Shown here one piece after another: positions 7,916 to 16,756 of a stretch of 64,000 nt of DNA (positions within the stretch are counted from its first letter, which is position 1; every line of letters starts with the position of its first letter). The notes under the pieces were generated by a model. That model saw nothing but the letters and a program-made list of their open reading frames with translations, did not search any database and was not told the DNA's origin. Source of the stretch: UMGS363 sp051881815 (GTDB taxonomy: Bacteria > Bacillota > Clostridia > Oscillospirales > Ruminococcaceae); contig JBJEQP010000092.1 of the NCBI GenBank assembly GCA_051881815.1, positions 42,366 to 106,365 on the forward strand. The letters are read 5' to 3'. The position numbers and the translations under genes were made by a program.

Positions 7916-10900
7916 TTATGCTTCCGAAGCAGGAAGGTAGATGTTCATCGTTTCTTCGCCCGTCTTGTTCGCAATATAGATATAGGAATCTCCGCCGCTG
8001 CGGACAGTTTTTCTGAAATCCGTTGTTCCGTCGATAACCTTGCGGACAAGCTTTTCTCCTGTGAGCGAGTAGCATTCAAGCGGCTCTACATCGCTTGTTT
8101 CGATGCTTCCGCTCGTGACATAGATCCTTCCGTCCTTTGAACCGATTGGATTTTCCACCGAAGCCTTTGCGACCGCTGTGATCGAAGCTCCTCTCAAGCG
8201 GATAGCGCCCTTGCCTTCGATATCGCCGATGCAGGTTGCGCTGTTTCCTTCGCAGCGGATATTGACAACGCCGGCATTGATAACGGATTCAACATTGCCA
8301 TCGATCGTTCCGATGCCGACAATATCCTTTCCTCGAACGAGGATGTCGGTCTTGCTGCCGTTGATGATGATCGAGCCTTCGCCCTTTCGGAGAACGCCGA
8401 TACCGCAGCAGTTGTTGCCGGAGATGTTTATACTGAGATTTGCAAGGCTGTCGATAACCGTCCTGCCTATTCGGGAACCTATTGCAGTAACGTCGTCACC
8501 GCCCATATCGACCCTGATATCGCACTCATTGAGCTTGATGGATGAGCTTCCGTTGTAGGAGCCTATAGCAACGATATTCTTTCCATCGACCGAAACCGCA
8601 ATATCGCCGCTGTTTGCGGTTATTGTTGAATCGGAAAGACCATCCGCACCGCCGATGCCGACTACGCTGTCGCCCGAGCAAGCGACCTTGATCTTGTTTT
8701 CACCGCCGAAAAGTATCCTGCCGTAGCGCTGCATATAGTTGCCGCCAATACCGAACGAGTATACCTTTGTATTGTTTATCTCAAGGCTTCCTTCGCCGCC
8801 GAAGAATATCTCTGTTCCGTCGGGAACTCTTATACCTCCGTTTCGGATGCAGTTTCTTCCCACAAGCTCGATATTTGCCTTGGTATCACACGCAAGAACA
8901 ACAGCGCAGCCGTTATCCTCGCTGCATACAATATTGATATTCTCGAAAATCACTCTTGCACTTGAACGCTTTTCCTCGATCATGATCTTCATATCGACCT
9001 GAACATCGGTGTTTCCGACAAGCTTTGCGGAGTCGCACTGTATGCAGATCTCATTGAAGCCTGCAAGGCTGAGCTCAACAATATCGGCGGTTTCCTGTTC
9101 CTTGATATAGTAGGTCTTGCTGACCTTTCCGCGGTGCTTGATATTGAAGGAGATAATGCGGTTCTTTATCTCGGACGGGATCTCGAGCATCAATACCGCT
9201 GTCGGACGGCATACGACATAACCCTGTACAAGGTCAACGCCGAGTGCGATAGCAGTTTCAAGCTCTTCAAAGGTTTCGATGCCTTCGCCGAGAACCATTA
9301 TTTCATGCTGCGCAGCAAAATTTATCATATTCGCAACAAGATGCTGCTTCTGCGGATTTTTGTCGATACCGGACATTATCGAACGGTCGATCTTGATACA
9401 GCTTGGTTTAACCGCAAGCAGAGTAGAATCGTTCGAATAGCCTGTGCCGTAGTCATCGAGAGCGATCTGCGCATTCTTTTCACGGTAGCGCTTGTTGATA
9501 ACATTTACAGCACTTTCAAAAACAGGATTTTCCTCTGTAACTTCAACAACGAGCTTATCGAATAGCATTCCGTACTTATCTGAAAGATCATTGTATTCCT
9601 CATCGCTCAGCAGCGCATTCGGGATACAGTTTATGAAAAGCTTTCTGTTGTGGAAGAAATCCTGATTTTCCGAAAGTATCTTTAACGTTTTCCAGAATGT
9701 AATATGCTCAACGCTGTAAAGCATATCCATCTGCTTCGCAATATCGAGCACATCGAGCGGCGAAAGCTTGATCCCGTCAACGGACTGCGGACGCATAAGC
9801 GCCTCATAGCCGTAGATCTCACCAGTATGAGCGTTAACGATCGGCTGGAAGTGATAGTCGATGCGGTCTTCGCCGATCACGGTTTCAAATACCTGATTTC
9901 TGCGGAATTCCTGCGCTTTGAGCGAATAGTTGTCCGCATTGAAGATAACAGGCTGCTGGGCTCTTCTGTCTTCGGCATCGAACGCCGCAAAGTCAGCCTG
10001 TGCAACAAGAGCCGAAACATCGCAGCTTCCCGATGCAAGAGCATAACCGCAGTAGACCTTTGCGATGCTTCCGTTTCCGGGATAATCGGCGATCATTTCC
10101 TTTATTTCGGTCGTTATCTTTCCGGCAAGCTTTTTGCAGCCGTCTTCGTATGTTTCTGTGATAAGCACGCTAAAATCATTTACAGAAGCGCGTCCTGCAA
10201 AGATATTATGCGGATTTTCGTATCTTTTTACGATAGCCGCAGCCTTTGAGAACATTTCATCCGAATTGTGCAGTCCTGCAAAGGATGAGAACTGGTCAAC
10301 GCCGCTTATCGTGATATGTATAAGTCCGTACATACCCGAAATTCCTGCCGCAGTTTCGACAAGCTTGCCCATAAAGGTTTCCTTTGTCATAAGGCCGGAT
10401 GACGCATCGAAGTTGCGCAGGCTGTTTATCGTGTTTTTTGCAACAACATAGTCGGTCACATCGCTTATTTCGGTGAATTCAAAATCGTCGGACGAGCTTG
10501 TCTTGACTCTTATCCACTTGTCAGCGACCGCAGACATATAAATATCTTTTTCGGCAGGATAGCGTCCCGAGCATATTTCCCTCATCACATCGCCGTACTT
10601 ATCTCTGCTGATGATCTTTGAGCCAGTTTCTATACCCGTCAGATCAGCGAAAGCACCGCTCACCGAAGCCCTTCCCGAAGCCTTGTCGAAGCTTATAAAG
10701 GCAGTATCCTTTAACATCTCAAGCTCCGCTTCAGCGATCTTGCCTGCCTTTTTATATGCACTCGCAGCGCAGATGCCAAGCAATGCACCCACCAGTCCGA
10801 GTGCAGCAGCCGCATAAACTATACGGATATCAAGCCTCGCAGCGGCAACAAATACCAGAACGGCAGCCGACAGAAGCGACAGCACAGCTCCGCACACGGT

Positions 10901-10939
10901 TAAAGCATATATTCGGTTATGTCCCCATTTATTTATCAT
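7916..10939 (-). CDS. Membrane EAL-domain protein with C-terminal beta-helix-like repeats
   Basis: This 1007-residue protein appears to be a membrane-bound c-di-GMP phosphodiesterase. Two N-terminal helices (about residues 11-35 and 39-62) precede a PAS-like region (about 70-165) and a GGDEF domain (about 180-330) whose signature is degenerate (SVNDF at 252-256), so it is probably not a cyclase. The EAL domain (about 350-590) keeps its key motifs: EAL at 379-381, DDYGTGYS at 495-502, KIDR at 516-519, EGIET at 552-556 and QGY at 572-574. Residues about 726-926 hold seven copies of a 27-31 residue repeat centred on V-x-[GA]-IG, with alternating Ile/Val and Gly as in a parallel beta-helix. Such a domain on an EAL protein is unusual. 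The gene is monocistronic. Confidence 0.88.
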   Translation of the reverse strand: MINKWGHNRIYALTVCGAVLSLLSAAVLVFVAAARLDIRIVYAAAALGLVGALLGICAASAYKKAGKIAEAELEMLKDTAFISFDKASGRASVSGAFADLTGIETGSKIISRDKYGDVMREICSGRYPAEKDIYMSAVADKWIRVKTSSSDDFEFTEISDVTDYVVAKNTINSLRNFDASSGLMTKETFMGKLVETAAGISGMYGLIHITISGVDQFSSFAGLHNSDEMFSKAAAIVKRYENPHNIFAGRASVNDFSVLITETYEDGCKKLAGKITTEIKEMIADYPGNGSIAKVYCGYALASGSCDVSALVAQADFAAFDAEDRRAQQPVIFNADNYSLKAQEFRRNQVFETVIGEDRIDYHFQPIVNAHTGEIYGYEALMRPQSVDGIKLSPLDVLDIAKQMDMLYSVEHITFWKTLKILSENQDFFHNRKLFINCIPNALLSDEEYNDLSDKYGMLFDKLVVEVTEENPVFESAVNVINKRYREKNAQIALDDYGTGYSNDSTLLAVKPSCIKIDRSIMSGIDKNPQKQHLVANMINFAAQHEIMVLGEGIETFEELETAIALGVDLVQGYVVCRPTAVLMLEIPSEIKNRIISFNIKHRGKVSKTYYIKEQETADIVELSLAGFNEICIQCDSAKLVGNTDVQVDMKIMIEEKRSSARVIFENINIVCSEDNGCAVVLACDTKANIELVGRNCIRNGGIRVPDGTEIFFGGEGSLEINNTKVYSFGIGGNYMQRYGRILFGGENKIKVACSGDSVVGIGGADGLSDSTITANSGDIAVSVDGKNIVAIGSYNGSSSIKLNECDIRVDMGGDDVTAIGSRIGRTVIDSLANLSINISGNNCCGIGVLRKGEGSIIINGSKTDILVRGKDIVGIGTIDGNVESVINAGVVNIRCEGNSATCIGDIEGKGAIRLRGASITAVAKASVENPIGSKDGRIYVTSGSIETSDVEPLECYSLTGEKLVRKVIDGTTDFRKTVRSGGDSYIYIANKTGEETMNIYLPASEA
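8162..8764 (-). repeat. Seven protein-coding repeats in the EAL protein
   Basis: These bases encode residues about 726-926. Each unit of 27-31 residues contains a core such as SVVGIGG, NIVAIGS, DVTAIGS, CCGIGV, DIVGIGT or ATCIGD, then G, a hydrophobic strand and a final Gly-rich turn. The units are divergent at the DNA level, so this is an old expansion. Confidence 0.75.
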
Positions 10940-11043
10940 TCAATACGTTGCACCGGCGCATCCTGCCCGATACAGTCCTCCTGACCCGAAAATTTATTCA
11001 AAGCTTTCCTCATAAATTTAAGGAAAGAATTCTATTCTTATTA

Positions 11044-11072
11044 ATTATAAAACATTTTTTGTATTTTTTCAA
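11044..11072 (-). promoter_or_regulatory. Sigma-A promoter for the EAL gene
   Basis: On the minus strand TTGAAA (11067-11072) and TATAAT (11044-11049) are 17 bases apart. The start codon lies about 100 bases downstream. Confidence 0.75.
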
Positions 11073-11117
11073 TATACATTTATACCAATTTTTATTTGCA
11101 TTTTAGTCATTTTGGCA

Positions 11118-11207
11118 AAACAAAAGTGCATAACCCAAGGGAAGCTCCCGATAAAAGGCTTGCTTATTGGACTTCCCTAATAAAGGTTATACACTTTTAC
11201 TTGTTTC
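11118..11207. repeat. Imperfect 90-base inverted repeat
   Basis: AAAGTGCATAACC near the left end pairs with GGTTATACACTTT near the right, and an inner AAGGGAAG pairs with CTTCCCT. No coding sequence is present. It is probably a palindromic mobile remnant or the terminator region of acpP transcription. Confidence 0.55.
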
Positions 11208-11220
11208 GATTTTGATCTGT

Positions 11221-11388
11221 CTTATACTAATAACCATTTGTTCTATGGATAAAGACGGTGGATAGAATACGTCCAATCAAGAAAAACGACTGCAGGCAGG
11301 CTGCCGCCTGCCAAAGGAGTTTGACGCAGAGTGGGCGTATTATAGCCGCCGTATTTTATCCATAGGTTAAATGGTTATTAGTATTATA
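11221..11388. mobile_element. MITE-like element abutting the acpP stop codon
   Basis: The ends are long inverted repeats: 11221-11253 (CTTATACTAATAACCATTTG onward) pairs with 11355-11388 with few mismatches, and pairing continues inward (ACGGTGGATAGAATACG against CGTATTATAGCCGCCGT). There is no transposase. It shares its TTATACTAA end with hairpins at 31762 and 34758. Its right end runs to the last base before the acpP stop codon. Confidence 0.7.
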
Positions 11389-11616
11389 TTACTGATTGTC
11401 TTCGATATACTTAACGATATCGCCAACTGTCTTGATATTCTCAACAGCGTCATCAGGGATCTCGATGTCGAATTCTTCTTCAAGGCTCATAACGAGATCA
11501 ACAACGTCAAGGGAGTCTGCGCCGAGGTCATCCTGGATGCTTGCGCCGGATGTAACGTTATCCTCATCAACGTCGAGCTGTTCTACGATCAGTTCCTTTA
11601 CCTTATCAAATACCAT
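11389..11616 (-). CDS. acpP: Acyl carrier protein
   Basis: This 75-residue protein carries the growing acyl chain in fatty-acid synthesis on a phosphopantetheine attached to Ser35 in GADSLD. The acidic helix III (VMSLEEEFDIEIPDD) is typical. I chose the ATG at 11616 because GGAGG lies 8 bases upstream; the ATG at 11631 overlaps that ribosome site. It lies downstream of accA, with a 183-base gap, on the same strand as the rest of the cluster. Confidence 0.96.
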   Translation of the reverse strand: MVFDKVKELIVEQLDVDEDNVTSGASIQDDLGADSLDVVDLVMSLEEEFDIEIPDDAVENIKTVGDIVKYIEDNQ

Positions 11617-11799
11617 TTTGTTTTCCTCCATAAAAATTTATAGTTTCGCTTTCAAAGCGATGACAGCATTGCATGAGCTTTGCCGCAAACGGCTCTCCAA
11701 GCCTTGCGCCGATATCGGCACTGCTTAAAAAGAACCCATATATAAAGGACCTTGCCGCGGCGTTACCCCGAACTGTCCGTTTATATCTTTCCCGAAAAA

Positions 11800-12615
11800 T
11801 CAGAGCTCTTCAAACTCACCGATTTTTCTAAATTTAGTATATCGTTCATTTAGCAAAACGTCAATATCTACAGCCATTTTTTCTTTCAGCGTTTTCAACA
11901 AAAATTCCGAGATATTTTCGGCAGTTTCCTTCGGATCGTTCTGTGCGCCGCCTATCGGCTCATTAATTATCTCCTCCGCAACACCAAGCTCAAGCATATC
12001 CTGCGCCGTTATTTTCATTATTGAAGCGGCTTCACGCTCTCTTCCGCCGTCCTTCCAGAGTATGGACGCAAACCCTCTTGGTGAAATTACCGAATAGATC
12101 GAGTTCTCCAGCACCGCAAGTCTGTCGCAAACGCCGAGCGCAAGTGCGCCGCCGCTTCCGCCCTCGCCAAGAACGATAGAGATAACGGGTGTTTTGAGCG
12201 ACATAAATTCCATTATATTCCTTGCGATAGCCTCGCCCTGACCTCGGTTCTCCGCTTCAACTCCGCAGAATGCTCCCGGAGTGTCGATAAAGCATATAAC
12301 GGGACGATGGAATTTTTCTGCCTGCTTTGCAAGGCGGAGAGCCTTTCTGTAGCCCTCGGGATGCGGCATTGCAAAGTTCGATTCCTTATTTTCGGCAAGA
12401 TTCCTTCCCTTGACTTCGGCGATCACCGTAACGGCAATGCCCTTTATTGAAGCAAGTCCGCCGATTATAGCCCTGTCATCGCCGTAAAGACGGTCGCCGT
12501 GAAGCTCGATGAATTCATCGAATATCATCGGGATATAGTCACGAACGGTCGGTCGGTCCTTATCTCTTATAAGATCAAGTTTTTCGGGAGGCGTAAGCTT
12601 ATTGTTCATTTCCAT
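11800..12615 (-). CDS. accA: Acetyl-CoA carboxylase carboxyltransferase subunit alpha
   Basis: This 271-residue subunit joins AccD to transfer CO2 from carboxybiotin to acetyl-CoA, making malonyl-CoA. It shows the crotonase-like core with VICFIDTPGAFCGVEAENRGQ and LGEGGSGGALALGVCDRL. The ATG at 12615 lies one base after the accD stop and uses GAGGAA inside the end of accD, so the two are translationally coupled. It is slightly shorter than E. coli AccA, as in many Firmicutes. Confidence 0.96.
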   Translation of the reverse strand: MEMNNKLTPPEKLDLIRDKDRPTVRDYIPMIFDEFIELHGDRLYGDDRAIIGGLASIKGIAVTVIAEVKGRNLAENKESNFAMPHPEGYRKALRLAKQAEKFHRPVICFIDTPGAFCGVEAENRGQGEAIARNIMEFMSLKTPVISIVLGEGGSGGALALGVCDRLAVLENSIYSVISPRGFASILWKDGGREREAASIMKITAQDMLELGVAEEIINEPIGGAQNDPKETAENISEFLLKTLKEKMAVDIDVLLNERYTKFRKIGEFEEL

Positions 12616-12616
12616 T

Positions 12617-13519
12617 TTACACTTCCTCCGCAGGCTTATAGCCGTTAAGCTTTAATATGTGCGCAAGCGTTCTGCGCATGGTCTTTCTTTCCGCAATAAG
12701 GTCAACAAAGCCGTGTTCAAGCATGAATTCCGAGGTCTGGAAGTCATCGGGGAGCCGCTGCTTTATCGTGCCCTCGATAACTCTTCTTCCCGCAAAGCCG
12801 ATAACGACCTTCGGTTCGGCGATGATGATATCTCCGAGCGATGCGAATGACGCCGTAACGCCGCCCGTTGTCGGGTCGGTCATAACAGCGATGTAAAGCT
12901 GACCTGCTTCGGAAAGCTTTCCTACTGCGCCGCTCGTTTTTGCCATCTGCATAAGGGAAACTATGCCCTCCTGCATACGAGCGCCGCCCGAAGCGGTGAA
13001 CATTATAACGGGGAGCTTATGCTCTGCACCGTATTCAAACGCTCTTGTTATCTTTTCGCCTACAACGCTTCCCATTGAAGCCATCATATAGCGTGAATCC
13101 ATGATGCCGATAACGCAGCGGATACCTCTTATCTTGCATTCGCCCGTGATAACAGCGTCACGCAGACCTGTTTTTTCACGAAGCTCCGCCTGCTTTGTAT
13201 CATAGCCGGGGAAGTCGATAGGGTTTTTGCTCACCATATCCTTGTCAAATTCGATAAAGCTTCCCTTGTCAACGGTAAGATTAAGTCTTTCCTCGGACGA
13301 TATCCTCGAATGATATCCGCACTCGGGGCAGACCTTGAGGTTCTTCACAAGCTCGTCTGTCATTATCATATTAAGGCAGCGAGGACATTTAAAAGCGAGA
13401 TCCTTCGGTATTTCGACCGTATTCTCCGCTTTACCGCCCTTTTCGTCCTCTTTATCGTTTTCTGCCGCTGTATTGACATTGAATCTTAACTTTACAACAT
13501 CAAGTAAATCTTCAAGCAC
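12617..13519 (-). CDS. accD: Acetyl-CoA carboxylase carboxyltransferase subunit beta
   Basis: This 300-residue subunit pairs with AccA. The N-terminal four-Cys zinc ribbon (CPRC near residue 44 and CPEC near residue 63) is intact, followed by the carboxyltransferase core with FTASGGARMQEGIVSLMQMA and DPTTGGVTASFASLGD. It precedes accA by one base. Upstream lie two zinc-ribbon membrane proteins rather than accC, so the acc genes are split by an insertion. Confidence 0.96.
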   Translation of the reverse strand: MLEDLLDVVKLRFNVNTAAENDKEDEKGGKAENTVEIPKDLAFKCPRCLNMIMTDELVKNLKVCPECGYHSRISSEERLNLTVDKGSFIEFDKDMVSKNPIDFPGYDTKQAELREKTGLRDAVITGECKIRGIRCVIGIMDSRYMMASMGSVVGEKITRAFEYGAEHKLPVIMFTASGGARMQEGIVSLMQMAKTSGAVGKLSEAGQLYIAVMTDPTTGGVTASFASLGDIIIAEPKVVIGFAGRRVIEGTIKQRLPDDFQTSEFMLEHGFVDLIAERKTMRRTLAHILKLNGYKPAEEV

Positions 13520-13611
13520 TTTCTGTTTACACTCCTTTTACGGAAAATATTTGGGTTCGCTGTTTATATCAAACGTCTGAATGCGTTATTTTTCTTTTTT
13601 GGGGGAATCTG

Positions 13612-14217
13612 TCATCCGCGGAACAAGACCGATACCAATAATGACACCGTAAACGCAACCCGAAAAAGCTTACTTTCCGCTTCGCCCAGCTTTTCGCCTA
13701 AAGTCTTGCTCAATACAATTCCTATAAATCCAAATAGCGGTGTGCCGAACGAAATGACCAGCAGCATAACAAGCCCGATCATCATTATTCTTTTCGACTT
13801 TGGATAAACTCCGCGGCGCGGAGAGTTATTTGTAGGATTATTGTTGTAGGGATTCTGCCAGCCCTGCTGCGGATTGTTCTGCGGTGCAGGACTGTTGCCG
13901 TAAGGGTTCTGCCAGCCCTGATTATTATTTTGTGCAGGATAATTTGCCTGCGTCGGAACGACCTTTATATTCGGCGCCTGCGCTTCGCTTTTTTCTTTTA
14001 CGGGAGCAGCGCCGCCGTATTTCTGCGCCATTTCGGGGTCGGCTTCGGGCATTCGGTATTTTTCGGGCGCAGGTTCAAAGATATCGGGGCGGTCGTCCTC
14101 GGGGTCAAGGTTATACGGTGCGGAAAGCTTTTCCTCATCGGGAAGTCTGAAGCCGCAGCCTGCACATTCGCCGTTAAGTACTCTGCCGCCGCAGAGAGGA
14201 CATTTATTCTGTGCCAA
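13612..14217 (-). CDS. Zinc-ribbon membrane protein, paralogue 1
   Basis: This 201-residue protein starts with a four-Cys zinc ribbon (CPLCGG, then CAGCGF), followed by a PYNLDPEDD motif, a long Asn/Gln/Pro-rich linker containing two GWQNPY repeats (about residues 98-127), and a C-terminal membrane region with two helices (about 147-172 and 185-200). I do not recognise a function. The neighbour at 14239 has the same design, so they arose by duplication. Both lie inside the fatty-acid cluster on the same strand, between accD and accC. Confidence 0.75.
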   Translation of the reverse strand: MAQNKCPLCGGRVLNGECAGCGFRLPDEEKLSAPYNLDPEDDRPDIFEPAPEKYRMPEADPEMAQKYGGAAPVKEKSEAQAPNIKVVPTQANYPAQNNNQGWQNPYGNSPAPQNNPQQGWQNPYNNNPTNNSPRRGVYPKSKRIMMIGLVMLLVISFGTPLFGFIGIVLSKTLGEKLGEAESKLFRVAFTVSLLVSVLFRG

Positions 14218-14238
14218 AAGATCACCCCTCGTTTTCGA

Positions 14239-14901
14239 TCAGTTGCCAAAAAACGACAATATCAGTTTATTCAGTCCCAAAGGATCCCATTGCTCGATCA
14301 TAAGACCAAAACCAATGGCACAGTACAATAAACCTATTCCAAAGGCTTTAAAATCAAATTTTGCAGGGTCTACGGGCTGAAAGCGGTGTCTTCTTACTCC
14401 GCCGCTGATGATAAGATAAAACGCTCCGATAAATATTGCCGTTACAGGCACAAAAAGTATCAGAAGAGCTTTCCACCAATGCCTTTTGACCTCATAAACA
14501 AAGCCTTGAACAAAAATGTCAAGAGCGCTCTGCGGTTCTTCCTCCGACTGTTCAAAAGACGGTGCGGATCGGTTATAGACAGGCGGCGGAAAAGTATTCT
14601 CCCGATCTTCCTTCGGCTCGGGACGGTATTTTACGGCGTTTTTCTGCCACTCGGGCTTCGGGGCAAGCACCTCACTCACATTATCGGCGGAGGGTATGCC
14701 TATTGTATCCATTTCTCCCCGATCGGAGGAACCGTTTTCTTCATCCGCATTTTTCTGTACGGATGATCCCTGCTGTGCGTAATCCTCGGGGTCATAGTTG
14801 TAGGGTGCAGCGATCGAATCTTCATCGGGTATCTTATAATTGCAGGAAAGGCAAACGCCGTTCCCGATCATTCCGCCGCATAACGGACACTTCTGCACCA
14901 C
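14239..14901 (-). CDS. Zinc-ribbon membrane protein, paralogue 2
   Basis: This 220-residue protein shares with its neighbour an N-terminal zinc ribbon (CPLCGGMIGNGVCLSCNYKI), a PDE..APYN.DPED segment, a disordered acidic linker, and two C-terminal helices (about residues 139-161 and 185-205). Function is unknown; a role as a small membrane sensor or scaffold is only a guess. It lies 20 bases downstream of accC and 21 bases upstream of paralogue 1, so it is probably cotranscribed with the acc genes. Confidence 0.75.
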   Translation of the reverse strand: MVQKCPLCGGMIGNGVCLSCNYKIPDEDSIAAPYNYDPEDYAQQGSSVQKNADEENGSSDRGEMDTIGIPSADNVSEVLAPKPEWQKNAVKYRPEPKEDRENTFPPPVYNRSAPSFEQSEEEPQSALDIFVQGFVYEVKRHWWKALLILFVPVTAIFIGAFYLIISGGVRRHRFQPVDPAKFDFKAFGIGLLYCAIGFGLMIEQWDPLGLNKLILSFFGN

Positions 14902-14921
14902 AGCCGATCCCCCATTTCGTA

Positions 14922-16268
14922 TTACTTGCTCATCTTTCTTCCGAGATAGCCGATATCGTATTTACCCGATTCAAAGCCGGGATCACGGATAAGTCCGAGC
15001 TGGAAGTCTATATTCGTATCAACACCCTCAACGATGAATTCGGAGAGCGCCCATTTCATCTTTGCGATAGCCTCTTCTCTTGTAGGAGCATGAACGATAA
15101 GCTTTGCGATCATGCTGTCATAGTAAGGCGGTATCGTGTAGCCCTGATATGCAGCGCTGTCAACACGTATTCCGGGGCCGCCCGGGGTATAAAGCGACGA
15201 GATCTTTCCCGGACAGGGACGGAAGTCGTGTTCGGGGGACTCGGCATTTATTCTGCACTCGATAGAGTGACCTCTGAACTCGATATCGCTCTGCTTGAAG
15301 GGAAGCTCTTCGCCTGCGGCGATCTTCATCTGTGCCTTTACAAGGTCAATGCCCGTAATGGATTCGGTTATAGGATGCTCCACCTGAATCCTGGTATTCA
15401 TCTCCATAAAGTAGAAATCGCCGTTCTTGTCAACGAGGAATTCGATAGTTCCTGCGTTGAAGTATTTGCAGACCTTTGCTGCCGAAACAGCCGCTGCGCC
15501 CATTTTTTCACGCAGCTCTGGGGTCATTATCGTTGACGGAGTTTCTTCAAGGACCTTCTGATTTCTTCTCTGCATCGAGCAGTCACGTTCGCCGAGGTGA
15601 ACGACATTTCCGTGCTTGTCGGCAAGTATCTGGAACTCGATATGCTTCGGGTCGATGATGAACTTTTCCATATATATGCTGTCATCGCCGAAGAAATTCA
15701 GCGCTTCCTGCTTTGCTGTAAGTATAGCCTTTTCAAGGTCTTCCATGCGCTCAACAAGACGGATTCCTCGTCCGCCGCCGCCTGCGGAAGCCTTTACCAT
15801 GAGCGGAAAGCCTATTTCCTCTGCAGCAAGGCGCTTTGCTTCTTCAATAGAGGGAACTGCGCCGTCCGAACCGGGTATAACAGGCACTCCAGCCGCCTTC
15901 ATTGCCTTCTTTGCAGCAGCCTTATCGCCGAGCATTTCGATCGACTCGGGCGAAGGTCCTATAAAGTTTATTCCGCATTTTCCGCAGTTGCGTGCGAATG
16001 CCGCATTTTCCGAAAGAAAACCGAAGCCTGGGTGGATAGCGTCTGCGCCCGTGATCTCGCAGGCAGCAAAAATGGACTTCTCGTTAAGGTAGCTGTCCTT
16101 TGTTGCCGCAGGACCTATGCAGACCGCTTCATCGGCTATCCTTGCGTGGAGAGCCGATCTATCGGCTGTCGAATATACCGCTACCGTCCTGATCCCAAGC
16201 TCACGGCAGGCACGGATTATTCTTACAGCTATCTCACCTCTGTTGGCGATAAGAACTTTTTTAAACAT
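14922..16268 (-). CDS. accC: Acetyl-CoA carboxylase biotin carboxylase subunit
   Basis: This 448-residue enzyme uses ATP and bicarbonate to carboxylate the biotin on AccB. It has the N-terminal MFKKVLIANRGEIAVRIIRA, the Gly-rich ATP loop KASAGGGGRGIRLV, the EMNTRIQVEHPITE catalytic motif and the C-terminal biotin-carboxylase domain. Length is normal. AAAGGA precedes the start. It follows fabZ by 46 bases. Confidence 0.97.
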   Translation of the reverse strand: MFKKVLIANRGEIAVRIIRACRELGIRTVAVYSTADRSALHARIADEAVCIGPAATKDSYLNEKSIFAACEITGADAIHPGFGFLSENAAFARNCGKCGINFIGPSPESIEMLGDKAAAKKAMKAAGVPVIPGSDGAVPSIEEAKRLAAEEIGFPLMVKASAGGGGRGIRLVERMEDLEKAILTAKQEALNFFGDDSIYMEKFIIDPKHIEFQILADKHGNVVHLGERDCSMQRRNQKVLEETPSTIMTPELREKMGAAAVSAAKVCKYFNAGTIEFLVDKNGDFYFMEMNTRIQVEHPITESITGIDLVKAQMKIAAGEELPFKQSDIEFRGHSIECRINAESPEHDFRPCPGKISSLYTPGGPGIRVDSAAYQGYTIPPYYDSMIAKLIVHAPTREEAIAKMKWALSEFIVEGVDTNIDFQLGLIRDPGFESGKYDIGYLGRKMSK

Positions 16269-16314
16269 AGAACGAAAATCCTTTCAAGGATCAAATTTAA
16301 GAGCCTTTATGCTC

Positions 16315-16743
16315 TTATTTTATAGCAAAGGAGATCTCGGCGGAAACAGCCTTTTCTCCGTTTACGGTAGCAACGCACTTGCCTACGCCGACAGGACCCT
16401 TTACCTTGATGATCTCAACTTCGATCCGAAGAGTATCGCCGGGAACGACCTGTCTGCGGAACTTTGCTTCCTTTATGCCGCCGAAAAAACCGATCTTGCC
16501 CTTGTTTTCGGGAAGACCGAGAAGTGCAACAGCACCTGCCTGTGCGCACATTTCAAGCATAAGAACGCCCGGAACAACGGGATATTCGGGGAAATGTCCC
16601 TTGAACCAGAACGAATCGGGTGCCATAAACTTTGTGGCAACGACTCTTTTGCCGTATTCGATCTCTTCGATAGTGTCGATGAGCATAAAGGGATCTCTGT
16701 GGGGGATTATCTCCATTATCTGCTCTTTATTCATTACAGCCAT
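16315..16743 (-). CDS. fabZ: 3-hydroxyacyl-ACP dehydratase FabZ
   Basis: This 142-residue hot-dog-fold enzyme removes water from 3-hydroxyacyl-ACP in each elongation cycle. The catalytic His lies in GHFPEYPVVPGVLMLE, and IPHRDPFMLID is the usual N-terminal motif. The start at 16743 has AAGGCGG upstream; a second Met three codons later is possible. It sits 13 bases after accB. Confidence 0.96.
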   Translation of the reverse strand: MAVMNKEQIMEIIPHRDPFMLIDTIEEIEYGKRVVATKFMAPDSFWFKGHFPEYPVVPGVLMLEMCAQAGAVALLGLPENKGKIGFFGGIKEAKFRRQVVPGDTLRIEVEIIKVKGPVGVGKCVATVNGEKAVSAEISFAIK

Positions 16744-16756
16744 AATTCAAACCGCC

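Noticed and set aside
13884..14331. Plus-strand ORFs opposite the zinc-ribbon genes
   Set aside because: They are antisense to paralogous genes with matching domain layouts on the minus strand.
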